DNA of 64,000 nucleotides, taken from assembly GCF_000004075.3 (NCBI RefSeq), contig NC_026659.2:27546272-27610271 (forward strand). Reading direction: 5' to 3'. Source of the stretch: Cucumis sativus (Eukaryota; Streptophyta; Magnoliopsida; Cucurbitales; Cucurbitaceae). Under the pieces are notes generated by a model that saw nothing but the letters and a program-made list of their open reading frames with translations, had not been told where the DNA came from and made no database searches. The translations under genes were made by a program, and so were the position numbers. Positions within the stretch are counted from its first letter, which is position 1, and the number at the start of each line of letters is the position of its first letter. Positions 1 through 12,816 of the stretch are shown piece after piece.

Positions 1-1599
1 TTGAGATAATTCCTAAACAATCCATGAAGCAAATATACGGTCAATCAAACATAAAACAACATATGGCCAGAAAGGTAGATGATCAAATTGTCGTCAAAGT
101 AAACGAAAAAGAATTACATACACTGAAGTCTTCTTGCTATAAGTTTAGCGATATAACTTTTTTTGTCGTACATACAAATGAAACCTCAAAAGTTGCTATA
201 AGAAGAAAAAAAACCCCTAGAATAGGCACCATAAGTATTTTGACACAATACGACATTTATTTTATTAGAACATGACATCAAACATAAGATAACAGGATTT
301 GTACTTCTAGATAAATTAAAGAAACGATGAATACAAACTTTTTTAAAGAAAAAATTATGATGTAGATAGTAAATGTGAATTAAATTAGATAGAGAGAAAG
401 AAAAGATTGTTGAAAGTGGATTTTTGTAGGAACCAATTAATAATGTGACCATATGTGTTCATTAATGAGTAATAAGGTAGTGAGGCCTACACAATATATT
501 GCACGTATGCTTGTTTACACACATTATATTATTGCATATTCCTCATCAAACCATTCTGTTTAATTAAATGCCATTTGGGTCCCATCCCATTTCTTACACT
601 ATTTTTTTCTTCTTCTTTTTCATGTTCATATATATATTTTTTTATTTTCATTCCAAACCCACTAATCATCTCTCATTTACCACCATCCAATTCTTCTAAT
701 TATTTGATTAAATTATTGGTTTGCATCAACAAAAGTTTATATCTATTTAGTCCAATTTTTAAAATCATCATGAAATGTATCCGTAAACTTTTAAACTAGT
801 TTTTAATAGTATGTCAATAAATTTGATCTTAAATTAGTGATTTTAAAAACAATCATTTAAATAAAAACATGTATTTATACATTACATTGAGATTAAAAAA
901 AAATATCTCAATGGCTTTTTGAAATATTGTACCATTAAGAGAATCATCCAAATGAAGAAAAAAAAAAGGTTTCATCTAATTGTATATACATATATCCAAC
1001 CAAATACAGCGATGGCAATCGAATATTTCCAACCAAATATATCTTTTTTGTTTTCTTGGAATATTTTACAAAAATCTTAAATATCAAAGAATAAAGCAAT
1101 TTAAAGAATAACACAACAAATTTCATCGTAAGCTGTTTTTATTTTTCTTTTGCCATCTTAATATGCTTTTAAAAAAACCAAATAGATTCTTAATTTCTTT
1201 TTTAAAAAATCATATTATCAAATGTCACTCCCACATTTTTCAACTAAAGTATAATTAATCTAAAATAACAACTAAACTAACTACACTATCAAATTTTGGT
1301 GTAAGTAGTTTATAATTTTCGTAGTATTAGAAAGTTTATGAGATTTTGCAATATTTGTAAACTATTATTTTCTTTTGTTGTTATTTAATAGATGAAACGT
1401 AGTAAATTTAAGATGTGTTTGTTTGATTGTAGAGATAAATTTAAGATTGATGGGAGGAAAATGTAAATCTAAATTTAGATATTTAAAACTATGAACTAAA
1501 AAAATACTAAAAATATAAATGGTATTTAAATTGTTAAAAGAAAAAAAAAGAAGAGAAAAAACAAAAGCCCTCAAATCTATCTTTGACCATCGCCCACAC
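1..1599. other. AT-rich intergenic region, no gene recognised
   Basis: Open frames here are short and have no recognisable protein motif. The sequence is AT-rich with many A and T runs. The last part, from about 1550, begins the pyrimidine-rich zone that precedes the PSS1 leader and may hold its promoter. I see no RNA gene. Confidence 0.6.
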
Positions 1600-2170
1600 G
1601 ATCTCTCTCTCATGGCCTCTGTTTGATTCGGTTTTGTAAATTTGAACTTTTCTCCTCGTCTTCATCGTCTCTTCACTTTCTTCCTTCTTCTTCTTTCTTC
1701 TTCTTTCAATCTCCCATTTTTCTCAGTCCAATCACACTCCCATTTCACTCTCTCTCTCTCTCTCAATTTCACTCTTCCTCTCTGTTTTTATGTATTTTCA
1801 GATTCAATTTCTCTGACTCTCATTACTGCTTCCTTACTCTCTACTGCCTTCTATCAGTCTATTAATCATTAATTCAATCTTTCAATCTATCTCCTTCTCT
1901 GATTTACGGCTGGGATTCTTAATCTCACGTCTTCACCGCCGTTTGTCGGCCTTCTTCACTTTGAACTCTACTACCCATTACCGAAACATAGAGTATTAAT
2001 CTCTTTTCTACTTTCTTTTCTCATTCTTATCTTTTTTCGCCACCGTTCCCCTGGTTCTCTCACTGTTTATGTTTCTGGGTTGATGTCTGCTTTCCATTTC
2101 TCTCGCCCTATGCGTCGTCTTCATCTTCCTTCGCTTTTCGATTCTGTATCTGCGCTGTGCTTCTGACTAC
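1600..2170 (+). promoter_or_regulatory. PSS1: Predicted 5' leader exon of PSS1 (CT-rich)
   Basis: A strongly pyrimidine-rich stretch with TCTTC and CTCTCTCT runs (about 1640-1780) is followed by a good donor, GTACGTATGT at 2171. The first acceptor in front of the PSS1 start codon is the TTTTGCAG ending at 4331. This suggests a non-coding first exon and a 5' UTR intron of about 2.16 kb. Long leader introns are common in plant housekeeping genes and often raise expression. The transcript start is not visible and the exon boundaries are inferred. Confidence 0.45.
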
Positions 2171-4361
2171 GTACGTATGTCTTTTTCTGCTTTCCTTCAC
2201 TCTTCTTCTTTATCTTTTGAAGCTTTTAGGGGAATTGATTTGTGGGTTTGTTGTTTTTAGTTCTTTCTATTCGTGTTTCCTTTCTTTATTTAAGTAGTTG
2301 TGAGTGAAAGTATGATTATGTTAGTTTCTGGTGGTTTGAGTTTTATTTTCTGCAGTTGCTCAAAATGGAATACTCTTACTATATTTGTCGTGGACGCCGT
2401 CCTAATGGTGAATAGCCAGTTAGAAAGGTTTAAAGCGGTTCTTTAAATCATATGGGTTTATGATGATAACTTTTTTCATCCGTGTTTAATCATTGTTTTA
2501 AATTACTATATTTTCATCATCACACGAGCTTACTTTTTCAATAGTGTTCGCTTTTCTCTCTCTTTTATCCCCCTAAAGTTGGGTCTACTTTAGTAATGCG
2601 CTTATACTTATAGCTAAAGTGAAGGCAAAAGTTTTATCGATTTATAAAATTACAGATGGATGCTAAAGTGGGTTCTAGGCTAGAGTATTTTGGATTTTTT
2701 TTGCATTGGAACGATGAGAGAGAAAGACAAAGGGGGTGCCCTGTTGACACCATACATTTTCATATTTATACTATTCTACATCATGATTTTTGTGTCACTG
2801 GGTTGTGGAGGTTTTAAGTTCTTGATTATAGCTTGATTCAAATGGCATATTGGTGTTAGTTGAGTGATGTAAATTTAAATTGCTTTCTGTTGCATGGTGA
2901 TGAAGAAACTGCTAGTTGATCTCCATCAGAATGTTAAGCAGCATCTTCAAAGAAGACATCAAATTTAAAAGCTTTCTGTCAAATCACAATGTTGTTAGTA
3001 AACTGCTCTTGACGCTAGTGGAATTGATGTGGGAAATTTATTCCTCTAGATGGCTGTTTGAATAGCTACGAGCTTTCTTTCAACAAGTATTACTTTCCGT
3101 CTTAAATGATTGGAGTGATTAGAGAGTCTTTTTGACTTTAAACTTTACATGTCAGAGGATGTTTTTATTAGAAATGGAATGACGAGAGGGATGTCAATGT
3201 CAATAATAAGGCTCCTTGTAGGGTTGATTCCTTATGTTTGGCAAAGGGGATAGATCTCACATGCTTCAATGAAACGTTTTCTTGTTCACTTTACCTAACG
3301 GCCCTTTTTGTGTTCCTTACTTTTTGACCGAAGTATGTTGGTCTGACTTGGCTGCATGCTGTGATGGAATTTCCCAATGGGACTACTTAAAACTTCATTG
3401 CATTAGTGGTGGATAAACTATTTTCTTGGTAGCTTGTTTAAGGATTGGACTTTGGATGTTTTTCAATAGGGGATTTAATGATTGCATTTTTTTCTTATCA
3501 TGCATGCCAATGCTTCAGTACGTGTAGTTTAGTATGCAATGAATGATTGATTCGTTCTCAAAAAGATTGTTGGTCACCTCGTTGATGTGCCTGTGATTTG
3601 CTTCCTATTATTTTGGTGTGCGTTCTTTATATCTATTGTTGGTAGGTCTTGGTCTTTCCTCCCCATGTCATTCAACAGAATCATTCTTTCTATCTCTTTC
3701 TTCTCTTCTGTTCTCGAGGAATTTATGTTAAAAAATTGTTTCGCTACATTCCTTCATATCATTTCAGGAATATTAGCTTGCCCATGGTTAGATTAATGCC
3801 TCCTTGATTGAAATCCACCTCAACAACCTTTATCTTATTGCCAACACACCATTCCTCAGCTTCTCCTTCATCATCTCTCTCTCTAACTCCATTTTTTATT
3901 TTTTAAATCTATGTAAAAAAGAAAACATATGAAATTTACAAGGAGAGGATTGCCATGGAGTTTTTCCATTAACATGGTAAAAAAAAGCCTCTGACAAATA
4001 ATCTTTATTGTCAGAGATTCTTTGTTTTCCTTCTGGCTAAAGATTCCAAAAGAAAGCCCTCAAAAGCTTTTTTGTTCATCCATTTTTACGTCTTTATAAT
4101 TTGTGATACTCTGCTCGTTGTGTGTTAATTGAATGATGTTTGCTCTATTGGTTCTCATTCTCTGAATATGTATATGTTTGCTCTATTGGTTTTCATTGTC
4201 TGAGTATGTTGCCCATGTATCAGTTCTGTGTAATTTTTTTTTTTTTTTGCCCCTCTAAAAGTTAGCTTATAGCTCAGGAATTGTTGTAGTGTCTTTTATG
4301 GATGCCAATGGTTTGCCATCATGTTTTGCAGTAGGAAAATTTGACCTTTTCAGTACAATCT

Positions 4362-7300
4362 ATGGAACTTATTGGTCCAAGGAGAGTGAATAAAAAGAAT
4401 CACCTTATTCAAGAGAATGGTGATTCTCTTTTATCAAATGCAGATGATCTTGATCCGTGGACTGCATGGGCCTATAAGCCGCACACAGTTTCTTTGTTAC
4501 TTCTTGGTGCCTGCTTTCTTATGTGAGTGTTCTGTTCTCGGATTATGTATCTGTAATCCAACTCAATAACTTATTTGATAAGTACTGCCATGCTTATTTT
4601 CTGGAATACTATAGTAGTGAAGTATGCTTTTACATTCTAAGATATGGAAGTTCATGTTTTTTATAACCGAGCTGCTTCTATTTCTTCTTAGTAAAATGGA
4701 AACCAAATGCCCATCTTTTTGCTTTTCCATCTTGTTCAGAACAGAATAATAACTTTCACTGAATTTTTTTCCTTTTCTTTTTGGTCTTATTTTTCTACCA
4801 CCTATCCTCTTCATCACTTTCAGCACCATGGCCTTCGACATTTATAGTTTTGGGTTGGATTCTAACACTTTGGATAGGAAGAATAAAGGGAGGGCATTAG
4901 AGACTCTATTTCCTAGTGCATGGTAATATTCAGTCTTGGATGATATTATACCCTTCAGTTATTTTTTCCAAAATTTGAATGACGTCCTTTTGTTTGTCTT
5001 TTGAATGAAAGCTTTTGCATGAACTAACCGCGGCAATGATTTTATTTTGTTGTTTGGATGTGTTTGTCAGCTGGGCCAGTGGTGCTCTAGATCCTGAATG
5101 CGCTGCTTCAAGTGATCTTGTTTCATCAGTTAAAAGGTTTGCTTCAGAATGATAAATATCTCTCCTTCAAAAACAAGTAATTGTCTTTTCCTCTTGATAA
5201 ACTGTAGTTCATGCTGCTTCTCATAGGGGTGTGTGGGCAATGATCGCTGTATTCCTTGCATATTGCCTGCTTCAAGCTCCTTCTACGTGAGTTATTATTT
5301 CAATTTCAGAGTTTGCTTATAGTTTTTTGGTTGTTTAACTTTTATCATTTCTAGTAGACTTGATCAATAAAATGGCTAGTGATTGCATGATTTGACCCAT
5401 CATTATAAGATGTTTTCTTGCATCTAAATTATTGTAACTACTGTAGTTTAGATTGGAGTCGTTTTCTAAAAGCTCCTTGACAGGGGGAAATCTCGTCCCT
5501 CTGGCTTTTTTTTTTTTTGAAGAGATATTGTTTCATATCCAACCAAACAATGTGTTCGTGTTTTTAGGGGAAAATGTGTGTATTTTGAGGACATTATTCC
5601 TTTTTTGTTTTGTTTTCCTAACTTGAACTGTATATTATTGTAAAATGAAAATATTAGTAATAATTTGAATTGAGTTTTGGAGGATTGAGTTTTGATGGTA
5701 TGAGTGCTAATATTTTGCTAATCTTGCAGGATTCTTATTAGGCCGCATCCAGCTGTATGGCGCCTAGTACATGGCTTAGCTGTCATTTATCTTGTAGCAC
5801 TCACATTTTTACTTTTCCAGGTAGATTTCTCAGTTTGCAATCAATTAAGTAAACATATATTTGAAGTTCTTGGTTTTTACATCTGATGATTGACCTTTGT
5901 TTTCTCTTTTGACATTTCTTCACCGTGATCAATCACCTTTGATTGTTCATATTTTGGTCTTCCCTAATCCCATGCCACATAGCGTTCAAAATCTAGTGAA
6001 GCTTCTATATCATCGTTTTCTTCTGTATAATGTATTTGCTCATTCATAAATTTATTTTCAGAAACGTGACGATGCTCGAGCATTCATGAAATTTCTTCAT
6101 CCTGATCTAGGCCTTGGTAATAAGTTTATGCTTTTAGATCATGAACATTTGCCTTATGGTGTCTTCTTTTCAACTGCGTGTTCTAATTATTTTTTTTGTT
6201 CTGATACTTGATTTAGAGCTTCCTGAAAGATCATATGGTACTGATTGCCGTATAGTTATTCCTGAAAATCCCACAAGCAGGTTTAAGAATGTCTATGTAT
6301 GATTTCTTCTGTTCCAATTTCAATTACATTGTCTCATGTGCTACCATGAGCTTTATTTATCAGAATAATGCCAAGGGACTTCGTGTTTCTGATTATGTTT
6401 GTTTACTCAGGCAACATTATTTGATGAATTTGTTCCTGCTCACATAATTGGATGGTGGGGAAAGGCTATATTGATCCGTAACCAGCCCCTTCTTTGGGTA
6501 CTATCAATTGGGTTCGAGTTAATGGAGGTTAGATATATAGTCAATATTGTTTTTTCTATCTTGGCAATGTTCCCATCATCTGGTTTCTAAAGTAGTCGCC
6601 ATTTTTCCACTAATGTTGCAAAAGTTTCAACTTTCTCCAGAGAATTATAAATTTTTTCAATCAAGCAGTTCGATTTTGAAACTAATTATTGAGAACGAAT
6701 ATATATTTGAAGTATTTGAAACTATTGAAAGTAGAGAAAAGGCATACACCGACTTACGCGGAAATCCCGAGTACCGGAAGAAAAACCACGATATATTGTT
6801 CTTATTATTTTCTAATTAATTACAAAGGTACAACGAGTGAGATTAAATAGAATACACAAGGACAAGGCAAAAGAAAAAAAGGAAAAAAATATTTTTGGTA
6901 AACTTTCCATAAACTAACAGAAACTAATTATTGGAAAGAAGTCCCATTACTAGAGGGAAAGAAAGTAGAGATTATATAGTTATATGCAAATTTGATAATT
7001 TCCAAAGCATAGTGATTGGCGAGAGGGTTATATAAACAGAGAAAAGAGCTCGTTGTACAGATGGTGAAATATCACTACGAATTTTGTGGAAGAAGAGTTC
7101 CATAACTGGAGAGAACGGGAAGTTCATACGAAGTTTTAGTGGGTAGGTTTAATCAAATGATAAAATCTAGTCTAGTGAATTCTTTTCTTATTTGGGGAGG
7201 GTTGGTTTAATTTTTCAATTATGTTAGGTAAGAACAGGGATAATTTGTATTTTGTTAAAAAGATGTTGACTTATAGAGTACAGCCTTCTACAAACTATAT

Positions 7301-9289
7301 TCCTATTCTATTCCTTGGTTATTTAGGTTGGACATGACTAATAATTGTGATGTCCTGAGGTTATTGTATTAAGCTTGTTTTTTCATTTCATGACCTTTCA
7401 TGGTTTTTTGTTTGTCTTTGACTAATGCAATTTTTCACTCAAATCATCCATTTAACTTGAAAATTTCTCTTATTGGTCTAGCTTACCTTCCGCCATATGC
7501 TACCAAATTTCAACGAATGCTGGTGGGACAGTATTATTCTTGACATTCTAATTTGCAATTGGTTTGGTGAGTTTCTACACTTCTAAAAAATATTAGAAAA
7601 TGGAAGTTACTTCGTGGATCAATTGTGATATGCCATCTTAATGTTGGAGAAAAATGCCATGCTTCATGTGGATGATATAGATATGTGTTAAATGTCACAT
7701 TAAATTTAACCTCACGCACTGGCTTAAGTTTTTGGGCTAATTAGTGATTTATGATGATGGTATCAGAGCTGGTGGTCTAGAGAAGTCCTGTGTTCGAGCC
7801 CTTGTAATGTTAATTTCTCGACTAATTAATATTGGTTTTCACTTGTTGGTCATTTTTCATGTTTCAAGCCCACAAGTGAGGGGAAATGTTAAATATTAAA
7901 TTAAATTTACCATCACCCCCAATTAAGCTTATGGGTTAATTGGTGATTTGAGACTTCACATATGGCTTTTAATTACTGCTGTTAGTTTGTGTTTAATCGA
8001 AAGCCTTCATTTCTATTACTTGTTTCTGCAGGAATATGGGCAGGAATGCGCACTGTTCGATATTTCGATGGGAAAACATACAAGTGGGTTGGCCTAAGTC
8101 GTCAACCTAATATTATTGGAAAAGTAAGTCTTGCATTGATTTCCCATCACGAAATAAAACTGATCGTATATTCTGTTCCTTAATGATAGGAATGTCCTCA
8201 ACTGTGATTTATGAATAACTTGAGTGCTTACCAAGAAAATTTATGGTAGCGTTAATTCAGGATCTAGGTGAAATGGAGAGAGTTATTTATCTTATGAAAA
8301 ACTCCAAATATGGGAACATCAACCATGACTTGACTGAATATAATCTGGCGGCCTTGTTTGGCTCTTCTGAGATGTGAAATTTCCCATTTTTAGAAAGGCA
8401 CATTTTCCACTTATTTCTAAATATATGCAACTGTATTTAGGGGAAGTGCTATGTTTGATTTTATCCATTTATGAATTATAATCTTTTTCTTAAATGCATC
8501 GGCTACACCTCTTTCAATCGTACGATTTGTAAAACAATCTAATGGTGTGTAGTCGTCTTATATACAGGTGAAGCGGACCTTGGGACAGTTCACCCCAGCC
8601 CAGTGGGATAAAGATGAGTGGCATCCGTTACTTGGTCCATGGCGTTTCATTCAAGTTCTTGCTCTTTGCATTGTTTTCTTGACGGTGGAGCTTAATACAT
8701 TCTTTTTGAAGTACTGTCTCTGGGTTCCTCCTAGAAACCCTGTAATAGTATACAGGTTGGTTCTATGGTGGTTAATCGCCATACCGACGATGCGTGAGTA
8801 CAACGTTTACCTTCAAGACAGGTTCTTTCTCCTTCCCTTTTAAGTGTTTCTCTGTTTCGGAATCATGAATCTTTGTTAAGGAAAACACAACACATAAAAA
8901 TCTGATGGAAGATCCTTGTTACATTCCTCTATTCCAGGAAACCCGTGAAAAAAATTGGGGCATTCTGTTGGCTCTCTCTTGCCATTTGTGTGGTTGAACT
9001 TCTAATTTGTGTGAAGTTTGGACATGGTTTGGTTCTTGATCTTTTTCTTTTCCTTTTATGGACAATGGGTGATCAAACCTTTGACCTCAATGTTAACAGT
9101 ATGCTCATTGATGAAATACTAATACATTTCCTCTTACTGTTGTCTTTTTTTTCTTTAGGTTTATATCCTAAACCAATGCCATCTTGGTTGGTGCAATTCT
9201 GGATATCTGTTGGAGTTTCCCTTGTATTATTCCTGCTTATTTGGAGCTGGCAACTTCACCAATTAGTTGCAAGGAAAAAGTGGAAATAA
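4362..9289 (+). CDS. PSS1: Phosphatidylserine synthase, base-exchange type (PSS1)
   Basis: This enzyme exchanges serine for the head group of an existing phospholipid to make phosphatidylserine, in the ER and nuclear envelope (family knowledge). Twelve coding exons join in frame: 4362-4522, 5071-5136, 5227-5286, 5730-5820, 6062-6116, 6217-6296, 6411-6527, 7482-7566, 8032-8123, 8568-8821, 8938-9026 and 9159-9289. They total 1281 nt, or 426 aa, close to Arabidopsis PSS1. Recognisable blocks are [14 protein letters not shown] near the N-terminus, [51 protein letters not shown], then WDKDEWHPL and LWVPPRNPV. Many hydrophobic segments fit a multi-pass membrane protein. The ATG at 4362 is chosen because it gives MELIGPRR, the family-like N-terminus; the frame stays open a little upstream but has no ATG. 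The intron 6528-7481 and the intron 7567-8031 carry transposon-like insertions. Confidence 0.95.
6600..7290. repeat. Probable transposon-derived insert in a PSS1 intron
   Basis: The 954-bp intron 6528-7481 contains a block around 6730-6850, beginning CATACACCGACTTACG, that resembles dispersed plant repeats I have seen but cannot name. It is unlike the T-rich flanking intron. I could not fix ends, terminal repeats or a target duplication. A fragment of an LTR element is one option. Confidence 0.3.
7686..7959 (+). mobile_element. TRIM-like miniature LTR retroelement in a PSS1 intron
   Basis: Two related copies of about 65 bp, both starting TGTTAAAT and ending in a GTGATTT block, lie at about 7686-7750 and 7887-7949. 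Just after the first is TGGTATCAGAGC (about 7760), the classic primer-binding site matching initiator-methionine tRNA. Just before the second is the purine tract AGTGAGGGGAAA. Order and size (about 274 bp, no coding sequence) fit a terminal-repeat retrotransposon in miniature. A possible target duplication ATATG sits at 7681-7685 and 7960-7964. Against this, the right end would be AC rather than the usual CA, so the ends are tentative. It lies inside the intron 7567-8031 and does not touch the splice sites. Confidence 0.65.
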
Positions 9290-12200
9290 TTTTTATTGAT
9301 TTCTTCATAGGAAAAGAAAAAAGGAATTCTTTTTATTTATGGGAATCTCATTGATCATAATGTAAAATTTTTAATGTATTTTGTAGATAGCAATCAGATT
9401 TTCTATTAGGTTAGTGGTAGAGTCGATGTGAGGTTTTTCTTTGGAGGGAAGAATGTCTTTCATGCCTAAAATAAGGCTAATACGTTTGATTATCCACCCA
9501 AATGGTGGCCTACATCATTTTTATATTGTGCAACTTATAGAATTTAATTCATTTGGCATTGCAATGCCTTCCAACAGTGTTTTGTTTCCTGAATGTAAAT
9601 CAAACGTATCAGATTCTAAAATATATAAAGAATAAATTGTTACACAGTCAGGTTATATTGTTACTTTTTCAAAGATTTTTACCTACATTTAGTGCATATT
9701 TGAGAATGATTTTGAAACGGTTAGAGTTACTTTTACCACGTTCAAAGTTAATTTTAGATTTGTAACATGTACATCACTAAGAGTATATAAACACTTTCTT
9801 TTGCATATATAAATACTTTTTTATACACTTGAAAAGTCAATCCAAACGTGCACCAAAATCAAACATTCATGTTTCATTATAACGAAACTTCTAAATGTTC
9901 TAGTATCTAGACATCTATACTTGTTTTATTATAGTAAATCTTTTAATTGTTTTAGTTGTTTAAATATTATTTTATCTATTGATACTACTATAAAAGCCTA
10001 AATGCATTTATCAATGCTCTATATATAGAGATTTTTAAAAGTATAACAATTGACAAACTATTTACATCCCAAGCCTAAGGTATCTACGTATTTTTTGCTA
10101 TAAGATGCAAGTACTTTTTATTTTCTTCTATTTATGTAAATTTCCCAACGTATAACCTACAAAATCATACTTCAAGACTCGATTTGACTTGAATCTTAAA
10201 TAAAGCTGGACTAAAATTGAGGTACTAGAAGTTTTCAGCAGAAATACCCATACTTCAGAGAGAATACCACCCAGGCCTTAGGCATATATAATAGAGTTCA
10301 TACATTGCATATAGTTTTATGTGAGTGAAGTTACAACTCGGAACTATGAGATTACTGTAGAAAACTGGACAGCGATCCTCGTGATGTTGAAAACTGATCC
10401 TAGAGTTCAAGCTGCAAAACATGAATGATACTGTTGAAAACTGGAGAGCGATCCCCGTGAAGTATGATCCGTTTGTTAGATATCATGTCTTTGTGAGCCT
10501 CAATTTCAAAGACCTTCTGTAGTTATTTGATACACTATTTTGCATAACTGAACCCTTTTCTTTAGTGGGGTTCTCTTGGTTAGTAGGCTTGATCTTTTTG
10601 TATGTCCTTGTGTTATTTCATTTTTGCTCCATAAAAGATGTTTACATTATTTAAAGAAAAAAAAAAAAAAAAACAAAACCTGCTGCATCATTTATACAAT
10701 GGAGAAAGAACCTTCAAAAGACATGACTACAAGAATGTGTATAATTTGATCGGCTAATCCAGTAAGTGGTTGATGCAGGCATCAGATTGGTAGCTTGTTT
10801 CCATTGAAACATGTCCAAGAACTTCATTTCTCTCAGTAGAAACTGTACAGTGTACATCCTATCATCAATCAATTTGCCACAAGAATGAAAAGAATGGCAT
10901 ATGAATGTGTTCTGTTTCTTGACATGATAACAAAGCATAACAAAATCTTATTCTGAACTGTGAGGAACAACTAGATTGAAAGGATGAACAATGTAGGATA
11001 ACACAAAATCAAATAGATATGAAATATACATTACATTTCCTGTCAACGATTATCATGATACAAATCTCATCCCACATTGCCAATCTTTCTAGTTGTTTCA
11101 CCCTCCTAGTAAATGGCCACTGAATAATTTTAAGGCATTAACAAAACTAGCAGCCATGAGCAATGACAAAGGAAAAGAAATCAACTGCTATAACACTGCA
11201 TTTTCCAAGAAAGATTTCATGCCCTATTCAATAGATTGGAGGGGTCTATTCAAGACGGCAAAATGATTGGAGGGGTCTATCTCTTAGCACCGGGCAATTT
11301 CAAATTCATAAAAGGAAAACAGTACTACAAATCTTTCTTGAAAGAGTGGTTCTGTTCGGATTTGAAGAGATAATATAATTAAACTCATGAGATTTTTAAT
11401 ATAATCTTACAGTCTTGAAACAACTTTTAGTTGGTAAAGAAAGGGGATGTGGCTAAAGTCGATGACATATGTTTCTTATATTGCATCTTAGTTGCCTTAA
11501 CTGGCATCGAAAGCAATTTCCACTGCAAATTTAGTTTCAGTGTGAGGTGAAAGAGTAAAAATGGCTATGAAAAAAATTCCAACTTTATGCTACCACAGAT
11601 GGCAAAACCCAAGGTTGCTTTTACAGGAGGAAGAGATATCGTACCAGCATAAACATTATACCTAAAAAAAAATTAAAACATCCAGCAAGCATTTGAAACT
11701 TAGGAATTTGGTAACTACTTATTTTCATATATAGGCTCATTGTTTACCCATATGCCATAGTCTCTTCCTTATGCAATCTATTCTAAGAAACTACAAATGA
11801 TGTAGTTTTCAATATATTTTGGTGTTTTGGAATTTTACCAGAAGTTCATATTTTCTTTAAAACTATGTCATAGTCTTGTTCATTTGGATTGGAGTTCATT
11901 TCTATAGGCAGTGTTGGTCTGTTGTTTTTGTCGAAGCTTTTACATATGCCCTTGCATATTCTTTTATTTGTCTAAATCAAACTTGTGGTTTCACAGAAAC
12001 ATATTTTATAGGGAAAAAAAAATACTCCTTTGGTCCCTAGTTTTCAAAATCTAACACTTTTGTTGTTGAGATAACATAAGACTCACTTTTAGTTCTTGAG
12101 ATAACATAACGGTTAGTGACTTAACAGAAACCTGGCAAAGGATAATGACTAGACCACCTTTTTTCTATAAAAAAAACTCAAAAAATACTTCCTGAAATTT

Positions 12201-12290
12201 ACCGTTGGAAGAAAAAGCGCCGGTGAAAGAAAGAAAAATAAACATAAGAATATGCCTGTAAAGTAAATTGGGCAAGCATTGAGACGTCCG
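9290..12290. other. Intergenic region downstream of PSS1
   Basis: The first few hundred bases are the PSS1 3' UTR and terminator region. The rest is AT-rich and holds the poly(A)-tailed stretch at about 10330-10674. Open frames between 10700 and 12290 show no recognisable motif. I see no other gene or RNA. Confidence 0.5.
10330..10674 (+). mobile_element. Possible 3' end of a retroposed sequence with poly(A) tail
   Basis: The segment ends in an uninterrupted run of A of nearly twenty bases at about 10655-10673. It is preceded by transcript-like text (a stop-rich T/G-rich 3' UTR style, CATAAAAGATG) typical of plant LINE or processed-pseudogene tails. Two related short stretches, AACTGGACAGCGATCC at about 10363 and AACTGGAGAGCGATCC at about 10439, lie near its left part. 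No protein homology or target duplication was found, so the class is uncertain. Confidence 0.3.
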
Positions 12291-12297
12291 ATTGTGT

Positions 12298-12816
12298 AGA
12301 TATTTGCCATCACTGAAACCATTGAAGGTGGAACTGCTGTCGAAGATTTGGATAGCAGAGAGATAAGGAACATGGTATATCGGAAAGGTAACACTTACCC
12401 AAGAGAGATTCTTATTAACACATCTATTCTATCTACAAATCGCAGTGAAACTCCATCAAAGAAGGCAACAAGCAATGGTTGTCTCCAAGTGTCATTGCCC
12501 GATTAATGGAGCTAGAACCATTGCCATTGCCTAACTCTGAACTAGACCCGATCAAAAAGGCAGAGCTTCGAAGCATAGGGGATTGGGACCTCGCAAAATT
12601 TTCTTCCATTACATTTTTCCTGGGCCGAAGCAGCCTGCATCAATCTATGGAGAGATAGAGAAGAGGTTGAAGATGAAAGGCATTGGCGAACATTCAAAAG
12701 ATTTGGAAACCCTAAAACAAATGCTTGAAGCAGTTCTTCATTCCAAGAAGCCTCCAAGCAAGAAGAACCTTGTTACGATGGTTTTTCTTCAGCTCACCCC
12801 TTCCTCTTCCAACTAA
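12298..12816 (+). pseudogene. Frameshifted fragment of a LONGIFOLIA/TRM-family gene
   Basis: LONGIFOLIA/TRM proteins organise cortical microtubules and control organ shape through short conserved motifs. Three pieces lie in three different frames. Piece one (about 12298-12478) reads DLDSREIRNMVYRKGN and ends NRSETPSKKATSNGC. Piece two (about 12482-12583) contains SPSVIARLMELEPLPLP, the family's VIARLMGLE motif with G changed to E. Piece three (about 12620-12750) contains SIYGEIEKRLKMKGIG and KDLETLKQMLEAVLHSKK, a second conserved TRM block. The order matches intact family members, but at least two frameshifts separate the pieces and nothing of the long C-terminal part follows. I read it as a dead partial copy. 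Introns instead of frameshifts are less likely, since the breaks have no clear splice sites. Confidence 0.8.

Noticed and set aside
1623..1872. Ser/Phe/Leu-rich open frames at the PSS1 leader
   Set aside because: These come from CT-rich sequence and fit a 5' UTR exon, not a coding gene.
6547..6819. 90-aa open frame in a PSS1 intron as an exon
   Set aside because: The PSS1 reading frame closes perfectly when this is skipped, and the frame has no family residues.
7757..7830. tRNA gene at the GGTATCAGAGC...GTTCGAGCCC stretch
   Set aside because: The primer-site text and GTTCGA box suggest a tRNA at first glance, but no acceptor stem or cloverleaf closes. The position fits a retroelement primer site.
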